Positions 1-9,226 of a stretch of DNA of 64,000 bases are shown one piece after another (the stretch's first letter is position 1; every line of letters starts with the position of its first letter). Under the pieces are notes generated by a model. The model was not told where the DNA came from, did no database searches, and was given only the letters and a program-made list of their open reading frames with translations. This DNA comes from Fallopia convolvulus (taxonomy: Eukaryota > Streptophyta > Magnoliopsida > Caryophyllales > Polygonaceae). The position numbers were made by a program, and so were the translations under genes. The stretch spans positions 27,037,877-27,101,876 of the forward strand of contig OZ024719.1 in the NCBI GenBank assembly GCA_964016875.1, in the 5' to 3' direction.

Positions 1-105
1 GTACTTATATGCATTAGACGTGTATAAGCAACGGGTCATGTTGTCTCTTTCCTTATATTCACCAATTTACCTTGATTATTGTAGCAATTATTTCGCGCAC
101 CATCA
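1..105 (-). repeat. Partial 3' LTR of the LARD-like element
   Basis: These bases match about 3953-4057 with a few substitutions and end at the same ACCATCA. On the minus strand this is the start of the 3' LTR, with CCAAGGGGTTG just upstream as the probable polypurine tract. The rest of this LTR lies left of the window. Confidence 0.75.
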
Positions 106-291
106 CAACCCCTTGGCTTGGTGTCCTCGTTCCACGAGGGCAACGAGACAACAAACAGGTGCGCAGCTTATCGATTTGCAACTTGTGCAACGCGATCTAA
201 ACTCGAGATTAGGTGGAGTTCGCACATTTTTAGAGAGTTAAGACCTCGTCCTTTAAGAGTTAGTGAACCTTTTACGCTTAGAGAATCAGGG

Positions 292-715
292 TCTCGTCCA
301 TAAGAGAGTTTGGACCTCATCCATAGAGAGTTTGGATCTCGTCCATAAGAGAGTTTGGACCTCGTCCATAGAGAGTTTGGACCTCGTCCATAGAGAGTTT
401 GGACCTCTTCCATAAGAGAGTTTGGACCTCGTCCATAGAGAGTTTGGACCTCGTCCATAGAGAGTTTGGACCTCGTCCATGAGAGAGTTTGGACCTCGTC
501 CATAGAGAGTTTGGACTTCGTCCATGAGTGAGTTTGGACCTCGTCCATAGAGAGTTGGGACCTCGTCCATGAGAGAGTTTGGACCTCGTCCATAGAGAGT
601 TCGGACCTCGTCCATAAGAGAGTTTGGACCTCGTCCATACAGAGTTTGGACCTCGTCCATACAGAGTTTGGACCTCGTCCATAAGAGAGTTTGGACCTCG
701 TCCATAGAGAGTTTC
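292..715. repeat. Tandem array A, 21-24 bp unit, about 19 copies
   Basis: A unit of the form GAGAGTTTGGACCTCGTCCA plus 1-4 bases repeats head to tail about 19 times. Length changes come from an extra A or GA at the junction, and substitutions are scattered. The near-periodic length lets several minus-strand frames stay open by chance. There is no unique spacer between units, so this is a minisatellite and not a CRISPR array. Confidence 0.95.
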
Positions 716-1112
716 CAAACCCAAGCGAAAAGCAAGGGGTGGACTTCGCAACCTTAAACCGAGAATCTCCAACCCCAAGCGGGAAGCGAGGGGTGGACTT
801 GCGCACTTAGAACTGAGAGTCCCCAAGCGGGAAGCGAGGGGTGGATTAGCGCACTTTAGAACCAAGAATCTCCAACCCCAAGCGGGAAGCGAGGGATGGA
901 CTTCGAAACCTTAAACCGAGAATCTCCAACCCCAAGCGGGAAGCGAGGGGTGGACTTCGAAACCATAAAACCGAGAATCTCCAACCCCAAGCGGGAAGCG
1001 AGGGATGGATTAGTGCACTTTTCGAGAATTTCCAACCCCAAGAGGGAAGCGAGGGGTTGATTAGCGCACTTTTCGAGAATCTGCAACCCCAAGCGGGAAG
1101 CGAGGGGTGGCT
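716..1112. repeat. Tandem array B, about 55-62 bp unit, eight copies
   Basis: Eight copies of a unit containing CCCAAGCGGGAAGCGAGGGG are followed by a short linker such as TGGACTTCGAAACCTTAAAC or TGGATTAGCGCACTTT. The array directly abuts array A but is unrelated in sequence. Linkers alternate between two types, so it may have grown by higher-order duplication. Confidence 0.93.
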
Positions 1113-2484
1113 TAATCATAACATAGAATTAGGAACTTGGTTCCAGCATGCGAGTATATACTATATACAAAGTATAATTAATTAGCGAGTCAAGTTTTCA
1201 AGGCTTACCTCGTTCCACAATCTTAGGACGCGTAACTTTCGGAACGGAGGTTGTGGCAATAATCCATACTTGTCCAGCGTGGATGAATTTAGTTGTCTTG
1301 CATCCATTTCCAGTTGCTCTACCTCAGAGAAGAATTCAAATGGGTCATCAACCCATTCACTGAATTTCGGCCCATTTAATAATAAAGCCCAGATCACATG
1401 CAAATTTGCACTTTGCCATGCGTTGCACATGAGGCTGCCATCCATGCATATCGTTTAGATTTCTCATTTGTGAACCCAAAAACCCCGTGAGTCACCTTGA
1501 GCCATGCCTGGCAATTTCACGGTGACCACGCACTGGCATGGAGTTGATGGCCATAAGCCATGCATCAGATCAACCCGATCGCGGTCGGACGCCCTCATTA
1601 GAACGCGCACATTGGCCATGGTCCGAAGATTGCGATGTTTCGCCTAGAAATTAACGTGAGATGCCCGACCTAGAAACGAGACCGAGATGCCATCCAAGAG
1701 CATTACACATAGAATTTTCATGATGCCCATGCATGAACACATGGCTCTCCATGCCACCCATGCATTCATACAAGGAGTCCATGCCGTGGACAAGATGTAG
1801 GATTTTCATGCATAGAACAAGTCTATAGCTTTTTCAAGTTAAAAGAGTTGTTACGCGATGTCCTCCAAAACCATGATGGAAAGTACGCACTAATTAACTA
1901 TCAATTAGGCCGAGCTTACGTACCTCAGTCAGCGGACACCTCGCGCCCTCACCACTATCTAGCTAGCTTGAAGACTTGCTAGCTAGTGTTGAGGATGGAG
2001 CCGCCGACGTTGAGGCAAGGCCGCGCGCCGAGTCGAAGCGGCGTTTAGGAAAAGCGCGATGTTGGGCAAATGTGGAGACTGCGATGCTTGGCCTACAACG
2101 AAGGCCAAGATATTTTTCGGCCTCCGTAAGGACCGAGGTGCTTTCGGTGGCATGCACCTCACCATGCATACATGCCAAGTAGAAAGACCGTTAACTTGCC
2201 AAGATCTCGTTGAGTTGTCTTTCAAATTACCCTTCATATATATGCATATATAGATGCGATGTCATGCGAAACGGAGAGGAGGTTGCACCCACTTGATTGT
2301 AACCCCGTGAAAGACCACGATGTTTTGGCTGGAGATCGATTGCCGCGACGTTTGAGGCTGGTCAACGCCCACCTACTACTTGGCGCTCAAGAGAAATTAG
2401 CCCTGGACCTCGACATAGAATGGTCATTGAAAGGAGGCACCAGGAGATCCTCGCACATCACAAATATTGAAGTTTGGTACCACC
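1113..2484. other. Interior of LARD-like element, no recognised gene
   Basis: About 1.4 kb of mostly unique sequence. A minus-strand open frame at 1182-1445 (87 codons) ends in a leucine-rich stretch but matches no family I recognise. Codons around 1960-2250 are open in several frames on both strands, which points to base composition rather than coding. CATG-rich stretches (about 1500-1800 and 2120-2190) suggest an older decayed repeat. Confidence 0.5.
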
Positions 2485-2820
2485 CGAGCGCCGAAAATAA
2501 GGTGGAGCGGGGACATCGCGAACCTTAACCAACGAGGTGTGGCACCGTGCCGACAATAAAGTGGCGTGGAGACATCTCACACCTTGACCAGCGAGGCACC
2601 GCACCGGGCGCTGCGCGACGACAATTAGGTGGCGCGGAGACATCGCACACCTTGACAACCGAGGCACCGCACAAGGCGTCGCGCGCCGACAATTTGTTGG
2701 TGCGGAGACATCGCACACCTTGACCTACGAGGCACCGCACCGGGCGCCGCGCGCCGACAATATGGTGGCGCGGAGACATCGCACACCTTGACCAACGAGG
2801 CACCGCACAGGGCGCCGCGA
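2485..2820. repeat. Tandem array C, about 65 bp unit, five copies
   Basis: Five copies of a GC-rich unit containing GCGGAGACATCGCACACCTT, then GAGGCACCGCACCGGGCG and a GCGCCGACAAT linker. Copies differ by substitutions and short indels. It is unrelated to arrays A and B. Overlapping minus-strand frames here are Arg/Cys/Pro-rich by-products of the repeat. Confidence 0.92.
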
Positions 2821-3300
2821 ATGGACGAGATTTTTGGCCACGATCTTTGGCCTCCTACTTATCTCGCACACGCCATATAATTTGAAGGGGAGGGAGAGGA
2901 CGACTTACTTGGCCGTTGCCCGAGATGACGTCGAGCGTCGCCCGAAAGAGGACCTTGAGCCACTGCGGTAGAGAAGAGCTAACGAGATGATTGGCCTCCC
3001 ACATGCACATCGCGATGTTTGGGCGGGCTAGAAGACCGCGAGTTTTGACGATGTCCCGCAATGTCCTGCGACGTCTCCTGGCTACATGCGAGGTGCATGT
3101 CCACCACGCATATATACATGCCATGCCAAGAGGATGGCGAACCATGATGGCCATACATCGCGCTACCTCGGGAGACCTCACAACTTGCACATATCTTGGG
3201 AGACCGGCCTCGCAATTTGTACAATCATCTCGCAACTTGCACACGTGGAATTTACACAAGTGGATTTTACCCGAGAGTAGGTCGGATAGGGAGAGCCAGT
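2821..3300 (-). other. Region between array C and primer-binding site
   Basis: A 134-codon minus-strand frame covers 2855-3259 and other frames overlap on both strands. No motif is recognised. By position (just inside the 5' LTR on the minus strand) this is leader sequence where gag would sit in an autonomous relative. I see no gag feature in it. Confidence 0.4.
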
Positions 3301-3318
3301 TCCCACAGACGGCGCCAG
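3301..3318 (-). other. Primer-binding site of LARD-like element
   Basis: On the plus strand this reads TTCCCACAGACGGCGCCA, a tRNA 3'-end-like sequence with terminal CCA. Its complement lies one base from the LTR edge at 3320, the expected geometry for minus-strand priming. The tRNA species is not certain. Confidence 0.7.
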
Positions 3319-3319
3319 T

Positions 3320-4057
3320 GTTGAAACCCGATATAATACGCGCTATAAACGGGAATTAATTAAATACTAACTCTCGGGATTCGTACAACCGAATGGTTTT
3401 CGTACGTGGATTATTCCTCCTCCCCACCCCTCAGCCGGTTGTTCTTATGCTCTTTATTCTTATGCTCTTTACGAATAAAGCCTTTAGACTTTATACCGTT
3501 TATAGCGCGATCTCACTCGGAGATCAAACACGTCGAGCTTTGGCAAACGAGATAGTTCTCGAGCCAGAGAGGATTTTCGACCCTTTATTAAGTCTCACTC
3601 TTCCTCCTTACATAAGATTATCAGCTAGTTGCTTGTCTCCTAAACGTCGATGTGGGAAGCTTATATGAAAATTTACCATGAAAGGCAACGTGACCATTCA
3701 CCATGTCACCTATATGTATGGCTAAGCCATGATATCTCACATGGACATTTTTGTGGAGTTGACAAGTCAAGGAAGGTGGCTTCTTCATGCCAACTTGATT
3801 TCCACCGTGCAAGTGGCAATTCATCTTTGTTTTTATACGTATTTTACCATGGGTCGATCATCATTATTGGGCCAAGCCCAACTTCATTTCTACGAGATCA
3901 AACGCACACATACAATTTGAGATAGGTTAAGTATTTATACATATAATTTACGTACTTATATGCATTAGACGCGTATAAGCAACGCGTCATGTTGTCTCTT
4001 TCCTTATATTCACTAATTTACCCTTGATTATTATAGCGATTATTTCGCGCACCATCA
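3320..4057 (-). repeat. 5' LTR of the LARD-like element (738 bp)
   Basis: It starts TGTTGAAACC next to the primer site and ends ACCATCA, so it has TG...CA ends. Its last about 105 bases are repeated at the window start. It contains small open frames (e.g. 3393-3668) with no recognisable product. The base pairs after it, TTATC, are one candidate half of a target duplication. Confidence 0.75.
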
Positions 4058-4389
4058 TTATCTTTTTTTTTTCTATTTATAAAAAATATTTATCTTAAAT
4101 CGAATTTTGATAAAAAGGTAAAAAAATTCAAATATCTATATAATTACTTGCCTGAATTAAATTTTTATAAAATTTTTTATATTATATTTTCCTTAATTTT
4201 CTTTTTCGATTTTTATGTAAACATAGAATATTTTTTATCTTTAAAAAATTTGTATTTTTTTATCTTTTCTTATTAATTGTCTTTTTAAATTTTTATTGAA
4301 AAGATTTTTAAAGAATTGAATTTGATTAGTATTTTAAAGAATTTATATTATATTTGGCTTTTTATTTATTTTTGTATATTTACTTTATT

Positions 4390-4460
4390 AATATCATATT
4401 TATAATATATTTAAAAATTGATGAGTCGTAGCCGTGCATGGCACGACGGGGCACAACTAG
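4390..4460 (+). mobile_element. Helitron 3' terminus
   Basis: A short hairpin CGTGC-ATG-GCACG lies at about 4433-4445 and is followed after 11 bases by CTAG at 4457-4460 and then T. A GC hairpin just ahead of CTRR with insertion before T is the Helitron 3' signature. The matching 5' end was not found and may be separated by the LTR element inserted upstream. Confidence 0.6.
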
Positions 4461-4595
4461 TTTCAATCTAAATTCGGGGAAAACTCTCAACAAAAAATAA
4501 ATAATTAAAATATATTTAACTAAAATATGTTTCAAGATCTTAAAATAATCTTTATAGCTTACATAATTTTAATTACAATGTTATTATATACATTA

Positions 4596-4624
4596 CTAGT
4601 TTTACCCGTCGTACCATGTACGAC
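4596..4624 (-). mobile_element. Second Helitron 3' terminus, opposite orientation
   Basis: Read on the minus strand, a perfect 7-bp hairpin (plus-strand GTCGTACCATGTACGAC, 4608-4624) is followed by CTAG at 4599-4596 and then T. This Helitron would extend rightwards from 4596 and could include the HOP fragment at 5642. No convincing 5' TC end was located. Confidence 0.5.
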
Positions 4625-5641
4625 TACGATTCGATATTTTATAAACATTATAAATAGGATATTAATAAATAAAAAAAAATATAATATAAAATTTAATATA
4701 AGTAATTTATTGTTCGTAGAATGTATATAATTTTTTAATCAAATATTATATTATTCTTATTTTATTACTTTTCATTTAAGTAAATTTAGAGTTTATCAAA
4801 TACTTCAATATCTATTAAATATTTTATTAATCATTTTTATTAATTTTAAAATTTTAAATATTTATCATTAATTTTTTATAAAATAAAATCACTATATTTC
4901 TATAAATAAATTTGTCAAAACATATATGATAAAATATTTTTATTTATTTTTAAATATTTAAATATTTTATTTTTTAAAAAATACTTGTATAAGCAAGCTT
5001 TCAAAAAATATTGTTATACTAAATAGATATTTTTTTTGATGTTAGAGATAAATTTAAGGCGAATTTGCATATATGCCCCCAAAAAAGTTAGTAATGTAAA
5101 AACTACCCTCGTTTAGGTTAAATGGCAAGGAGTGTCCTTTTGGACATTCTTACAATAAAAACTTCTCTTTTATTATTTACTACTAAATTATAAAAAAAAA
5201 TCGTTAAAAACATTCATTTAAAAAATTGTTGAATAGAAAAGGAAGATAAAAAGGGGAAAAGAAAATACTTCGTATAATCCTATTTAGAGATCGGATCAAC
5301 AATAGAATCTAAATAGAAAAATTTGATTGCCTGAATCAGTTTAAACATGAACCAAGTGAACAGTAGAAAAGAAACACACAAGAAAATAAGTCATCAATAA
5401 AAGCTCAATCTTATCAAATTTCCAGTCAACCCTAAATTATAGTAGATGATATCTAGTTCTACTTGTTTATCATCAAACACGTAGATCTTTTTTACTAGAT
5501 TAATGTTGCATGTGCAAAGCTGAATCTAAACAACTATATATGATCCAATCCAATACTCCTATCTAAATACCAATATAGTATCAAGTACTAACAGGGAAGT
5601 ATAATTGATTTTGCCCATTTAAAGGACATGGAGAACAATCG
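4625..5641. other. AT-rich repeat region, no gene
   Basis: Very AT-rich sequence with long A/T runs. A segment around 4985-5050 (TTGTTATACTAAATAGATAT and flanks) recurs near 6535-6605. The open frame at 4527-4730 is low-complexity and not supported as a gene. Confidence 0.6.
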
Positions 5642-5875
5642 TTCTTCGCCTACCTCGGCCTCCTCAACTACTCCGATACGATCGATGCTTACAAAAAAGG
5701 CCTCGAGATCGAATCGCGCAATAAAATCTTAAAATTCGGCTTGGTGGATGCCGAGGCCGCTTCCGGTAGGTCTAGATCCGCGGCTTCTCCCTCGTCTTTT
5801 GGCGGCGTATTTTCAGGACCGGAGAGATGTGAGCGACCATGGATCCTTGACCACGCGAGTTTGTTATTGGTGCAG
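5642..5875 (+). pseudogene. Fragment of HOP/STI1 (Hsp70-Hsp90 organising protein) gene
   Basis: Translation gives a stretch with YSDTIDAYKKGLEIE, then a Ser/Arg-rich linker and GGVFSGPE. In plant HOP/STI1 this corresponds to the end of the first TPR block (AYKKGLEIE...) and the following Ser/Arg-Ala linker with an FxGxxFSGPE motif. HOP is a cytosolic adaptor that bridges Hsp70 and Hsp90. Only about 75 codons remain, with no start codon. GC content is sharply higher than the AT-rich flanks, and similarity ends abruptly at a GTGCAG boundary near 5875. It is a relic, probably captured by a transposon such as the minus-oriented Helitron ending at 4596; no Helitron 5' end was found, so capture is inference. 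Confidence 0.8.
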
Positions 5876-7662
5876 ATAAATTACTTATTGATAAATATTT
5901 TTTATTTATTTTTAAATATTATATTTATTTTTGTAATGGAATACAATTTAAATAAATTCAACAATTTACTATTTTCTCTAAAATTTCGAAATTTTAACAA
6001 TTTAGGCATTCTTGCAATTAATTTGGGCATTTAGTCATTTTTTTTGACATTGATGTAAATGAAAAAAAATAAAGGCATTTTTACAATTAAGAACTTTTTT
6101 TTAGGGTATATGTCACTATAAACACTAAATTTAAATAGTTAAAAAGAATTTAATAGAAAGAAGTTATAATAATAGAAATAAAAATTAATTTTTAAGTATA
6201 AGGTGGGGCTAGAATCGTTCTAGTGACCTGAAAAGGTACAACTTTAATATATAGTTATAGATATTACCTATTTTTTTTAAACATTATAAAGTATTTATCA
6301 TTAACTTTTTTATTATAAAAAAATATATCTATAAATAATTTTAATATATAGTTATGGATATTACCTATTTTTTAATTTTTAAGCATTACAAGTATTTATC
6401 ATTAACTTTTTTATTATAAAAAAAATATATCTATAAATAATTTTTTGAAAAGCCATCATGCTAAAAGGTAAAAGATATTTATACTTATTTAAAAATATTT
6501 TAAATTTGTTATCTTTGATTTTAAATATTTGTATAAGGAAGTTTTCAAAAGATATTGTTATACTAAATAGATATTTGTTTGATGTTAAAGATAGATTTAA
6601 ATAGTTAAGAAAAATATAATAGGAAAAAGTTAAAATATTAGTAATATAAAATTAATTTTGTAAATATGAGGTGGGACCAGAATCGTTCTGATGACTCAAA
6701 AAGGGATAGCTTTAATATATAGTTATAGATTTTATATTCTATATTAATATCATAAAATTCTATGTTTTTAGTAAAATCATCCCGTGAATTTCACGGGACT
6801 TCAACAGTTCAACTGATTTATAATATGATTTTTAAGATACAAATTTGCGCGCATACACACATATATATATAGTTGTTTACAATATAATTTTTTAATTTTT
6901 TAGTTTTTTAATTTTTAATATTAAGTTGATATTTAAAATTTAAGTGGAACATAGAGATAAAAACCGAAAGTAGAATGGAGAATTTGCATCGCTTTGATTT
7001 GCCAAGCTTCACGTGTAGCTCTGTTGGTAAGAGATTGCAGAGCTACATCACAAAGAAACTGAAACTAATTATGCTGCAGCAAAAAAGGCAAAGAAGAAAC
7101 AAAGAGAATGCATATTTAATCAAAATGAAAAGAAAAAAAATGTAGTTCTGATTAAAATTGTTGCGTCGTAGAGTTGGAGACGAGGAGACTTGTTTAATTT
7201 CAACCCAAAAAAAAAAAGGAGACTTGTTTAATTAAAAAGCAAATTTGACAAAAACACTTTGCATTTAGATATATAGAGACTATTTTATGGAGTATTCTTA
7301 CTTCTTGTTACAGGCCTATGGCGAACATCAAAGATTCGATTAGAGCAAAAGATGGACCATATTTTTAAACTTGGATCAAAGTAAACAGAAATAAATAATA
7401 ATTCCGGGAAATGGTGAAAATGGATTAATTATGAGTCTTTGCTTTGTGGATTTGTGGAAAGAACAGAAAATTACAAATCCATTCTGCATCGTCACAAAAA
7501 TGCTTAGGAAATCATAAAACAGAACATTTTTGGTGTATTCATGATTTAGTCATAACACAAACAGAACAATCATAAAACAGAACAAAATTACAAATCCATT
7601 CTGAACCTCCTAAACAGTTTACTAGAATTAATATGTATATTCATGATTTAGTCAAAAGGAAT
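5876..7662. repeat. AT-rich region with internal direct duplications
   Basis: A unit of about 98-105 bp starting TTTAATATATAGTTAT is duplicated at about 6243-6340 and 6340-6445, with a partial third start at 6708. The segment before it (6185-6245, containing AGAATCGTTCTAGTGAC) recurs diverged at 6650-6715. GGAGACTTGTTTAATT is duplicated at 7184 and 7218. No coding sequence is recognised. Confidence 0.7.
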
Positions 7663-7850
7663 CCAAAAGTGATTACACTAACCCCGGGCGCCCCCACCGC
7701 ACCCTGATCTGGGTCATCGTGGAGGAGGTAAATCGCAGGATATGCAATGCAGCGGCCAGTAATCGAACCCGAGACCTTGCGGTCCTGTTGGGGAACTTCC
7801 AAGCCCTTTTCAATCCGCCCTTTGCCACTGCGTCATGTGCCCCGGGGGCC
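7663..7850 (-). mobile_element. tRNA-derived SINE (Au-like) with 13-bp TSD
   Basis: Read on the minus strand this begins GGCCCCCGGGGCACATGACG, has a box-A-like TGACGCAGTGGCAAAGGG and a box-B-like GGTTCGATTACTGG, and ends in a short T run. These are internal RNA polymerase III promoter elements of a tRNA-derived plant SINE. AGTCAAAAGGAAT flanks it exactly at 7650-7662 and 7851-7863, a target-site duplication that fixes the ends. It is non-coding; the frame at 7747-8121 that crosses it is spurious. Confidence 0.85.
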
Positions 7851-8259
7851 AGTCAAAAGGAATGCAATCCCCAAAAAAGGAACCACCTTAGCTCTTGATT
7901 GTGTCTTTTGGTTTGCTCCAATAGGCGGCATTGTTGTTTTAGTTGTTCACTGGGAATCTCATAGTACAGCTTGCAATGTTGCTCATGTCAATCACATGGA
8001 GAATATCTCTGGTTTTAAACCGTCAAGAGGTGATTGGCGATGTGGAATAGTTGCTCAGTGCTTCGACACAGTGAGAATCTTCTCTTTGAAGTTTGAACGG
8101 TACCTAGTTGTCGAGTGTTGAGTGGGCAGCTTGGGACTTGCTGAATGTCCAATCTTAGAAGATGTTTGTTTGCTCTTCTGGTGTTTATCTTGTCCTTTCG
8201 CCAAGTCCAAGAGACAAAATGATCAAAGTATAAATAGCCTTATTTGATATCCAGCATTA

Positions 8260-8463
8260 TTCTCATGCTCATTGGCTTTTGTACACTGCCTTTGAGATGG
8301 ATTTAGTCCCTATATCAATTTTGGTGCATTCTAACTAAATTCAGTTATTATTGTCACATAGCTGAATTTCAGTTTTTCTTGGGTCTATCGGGCAGAGGTA
8401 CCCCCATCTTGACACCCCAGATTCTGCTGTAGCGGAGCCTCACTGGTTCAATAATGATGATGA
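8260..8463 (+). mobile_element. Retroposon (probable SINE) with 15-bp TSD and (GAT)n tail
   Basis: TGATATCCAGCATTA occurs at 8245-8259 and again at 8464-8478, flanking about 204 bp that ends in an ATGATGATGA tail. The 3' half holds GTAGCGGAGCCTCACTGG, which resembles the 3' region of Au-type plant SINEs. A clear tRNA head is not visible, so it may be 5'-altered or from another SINE family. Confidence 0.7.
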
Positions 8464-8808
8464 TGATATCCAGCATTACAAGAACCTCTAATGTTAAATC
8501 CTTATACAAAGGATTTTACTAACAATCTAACATAATCATGTATTCCCAACGTATCAAGAAAAGTTCCAATTGACTTGAAAATTCTCTTGCAACAGAACTG
8601 CACACATGTAATGTGTGTGTGTGCTAGCTTGGCGTGCTTTCGATTTTATGATGCCTTTAGGAGAAGCATCACCCATTATTCATCACCCGCTGATGAATAA
8701 TGAAGGAAATCTTCATAGCCAAAGGGATATCTCAGTATCATTCCATATGCTACTTTGGTGTCAAAATTTCCAACTGTATAAATGCACGCTATCAACCTAA
8801 GCTGCTTG

Positions 8809-8816
8809 TATAAATA
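8809..8816 (+). promoter_or_regulatory. TATA box of glutaredoxin gene 1
   Basis: TATAAATA lies 101 bases upstream of the ATG at 8918. A second TATAAAT is at 8777-8783. The spacing suits a short 5' leader. Confidence 0.5.
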
Positions 8817-8917
8817 CCTGAGCCGGGTTTAATTGATTTCCTAAGTGCAAACAACTCAATCTTCATCTCACATAATTGTTCTGCTTTTTCTTTTGCAATT
8901 CACAGCCTGTATAGTAT

Positions 8918-9226
8918 ATGGAGAATCTGAGGCATTGGGTGGAAGATAAGCCAGTGGTGATCTTCAGCAGGAGCGAGTGTTGCATGTGCCACACCATAAA
9001 GCAGCTGATGAGGAGCTACGGTGTAAACGCGACAGTATACGAGCTTGACCAGACGCCACATGGGCAGGATGTTGACGAGTGTTTGCAGAGGATTGGGCAA
9101 ACGCCGAGCGTGCCGGCTGTGTTCATAGGACAGAGATTTGTGGGGGGAGCCAAAGAAGTCTTCAGTCTTCAAGTACAAGGAAAGCTCATGCCTATGCTCA
9201 AGGATGCTGGCGCTATATGGATTTAA
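8918..9226 (+). CDS. CC-type glutaredoxin, CCMC active site (GRX copy 1)
   Basis: A single-exon, 102-residue protein of the usual length for plant CC-type (class III, ROXY) glutaredoxins. These small thiol proteins bind glutathione, act in cytosol and nucleus and modulate TGA bZIP factors. The active site C21-C22-M-C24 follows the PVVIFSRS strand. The glutathione-binding segment TPSVPAVFIG is at residues 62-71 with GG at 76-77. The C terminus GAIWI corresponds to the ALWL-type motif required in ROXY1 for function. It is the only member of this array that keeps the second active-site cysteine position. It lies nearest the SINEs, and AATAAA at 9349 may serve polyadenylation. The start is supported by alignment with the other four copies. 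It is very probably functional. Confidence 0.95.
   Translation: MENLRHWVEDKPVVIFSRSECCMCHTIKQLMRSYGVNATVYELDQTPHGQDVDECLQRIGQTPSVPAVFIGQRFVGGAKEVFSLQVQGKLMPMLKDAGAIWI

Larger units (their letters stand above)
1..4057 (-). mobile_element. Non-coding LTR retroelement (LARD-like), left end cut by window
   Basis: Bases 1-105 repeat bases about 3953-4057 almost exactly, and both end in ACCATCA, so they are matching ends of two LTRs. Next to the right-hand LTR, positions 3301-3318 match a tRNA 3' end ending in GGCGCCA, so the primer-binding site and the element read on the minus strand. The 3.2 kb interior has no recognisable gag, protease, reverse transcriptase or integrase. It consists mainly of three tandem arrays plus unique sequence. 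A large non-coding LTR element mobilised in trans is the best reading. The primer site resembles that of Tat/Ogre-like Gypsy elements (family knowledge, not proof). The left boundary lies outside the window, so only one side of any target duplication could be read. Confidence 0.75.

Noticed and set aside
292..715. Regularly repeated 21-24 bp units resembling a CRISPR array
   Set aside because: Units are contiguous with no unique spacers, and the sequence is plant nuclear DNA, so it is a minisatellite.
168..865. Long minus-strand frames over array A
   Set aside because: They arise from repeat periodicity and have only reiterated WTRSKLS/DEVQTL-type residues in three frames.
1182..1445. Minus-strand 87-codon frame with a leucine-rich end
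   Set aside because: No family recognised, isolated inside a non-coding element, no supporting neighbour.
6781..6797. Palindrome CCCGTGAATTTCACGGG as another Helitron end
   Set aside because: The adjacent CTRR on the minus strand is CTAA followed by A rather than T, so the Helitron rule is not met.
7747..8121. Plus-strand 124-codon frame
   Set aside because: It begins inside a SINE and crosses its target duplication; the translation reflects tRNA-like sequence.
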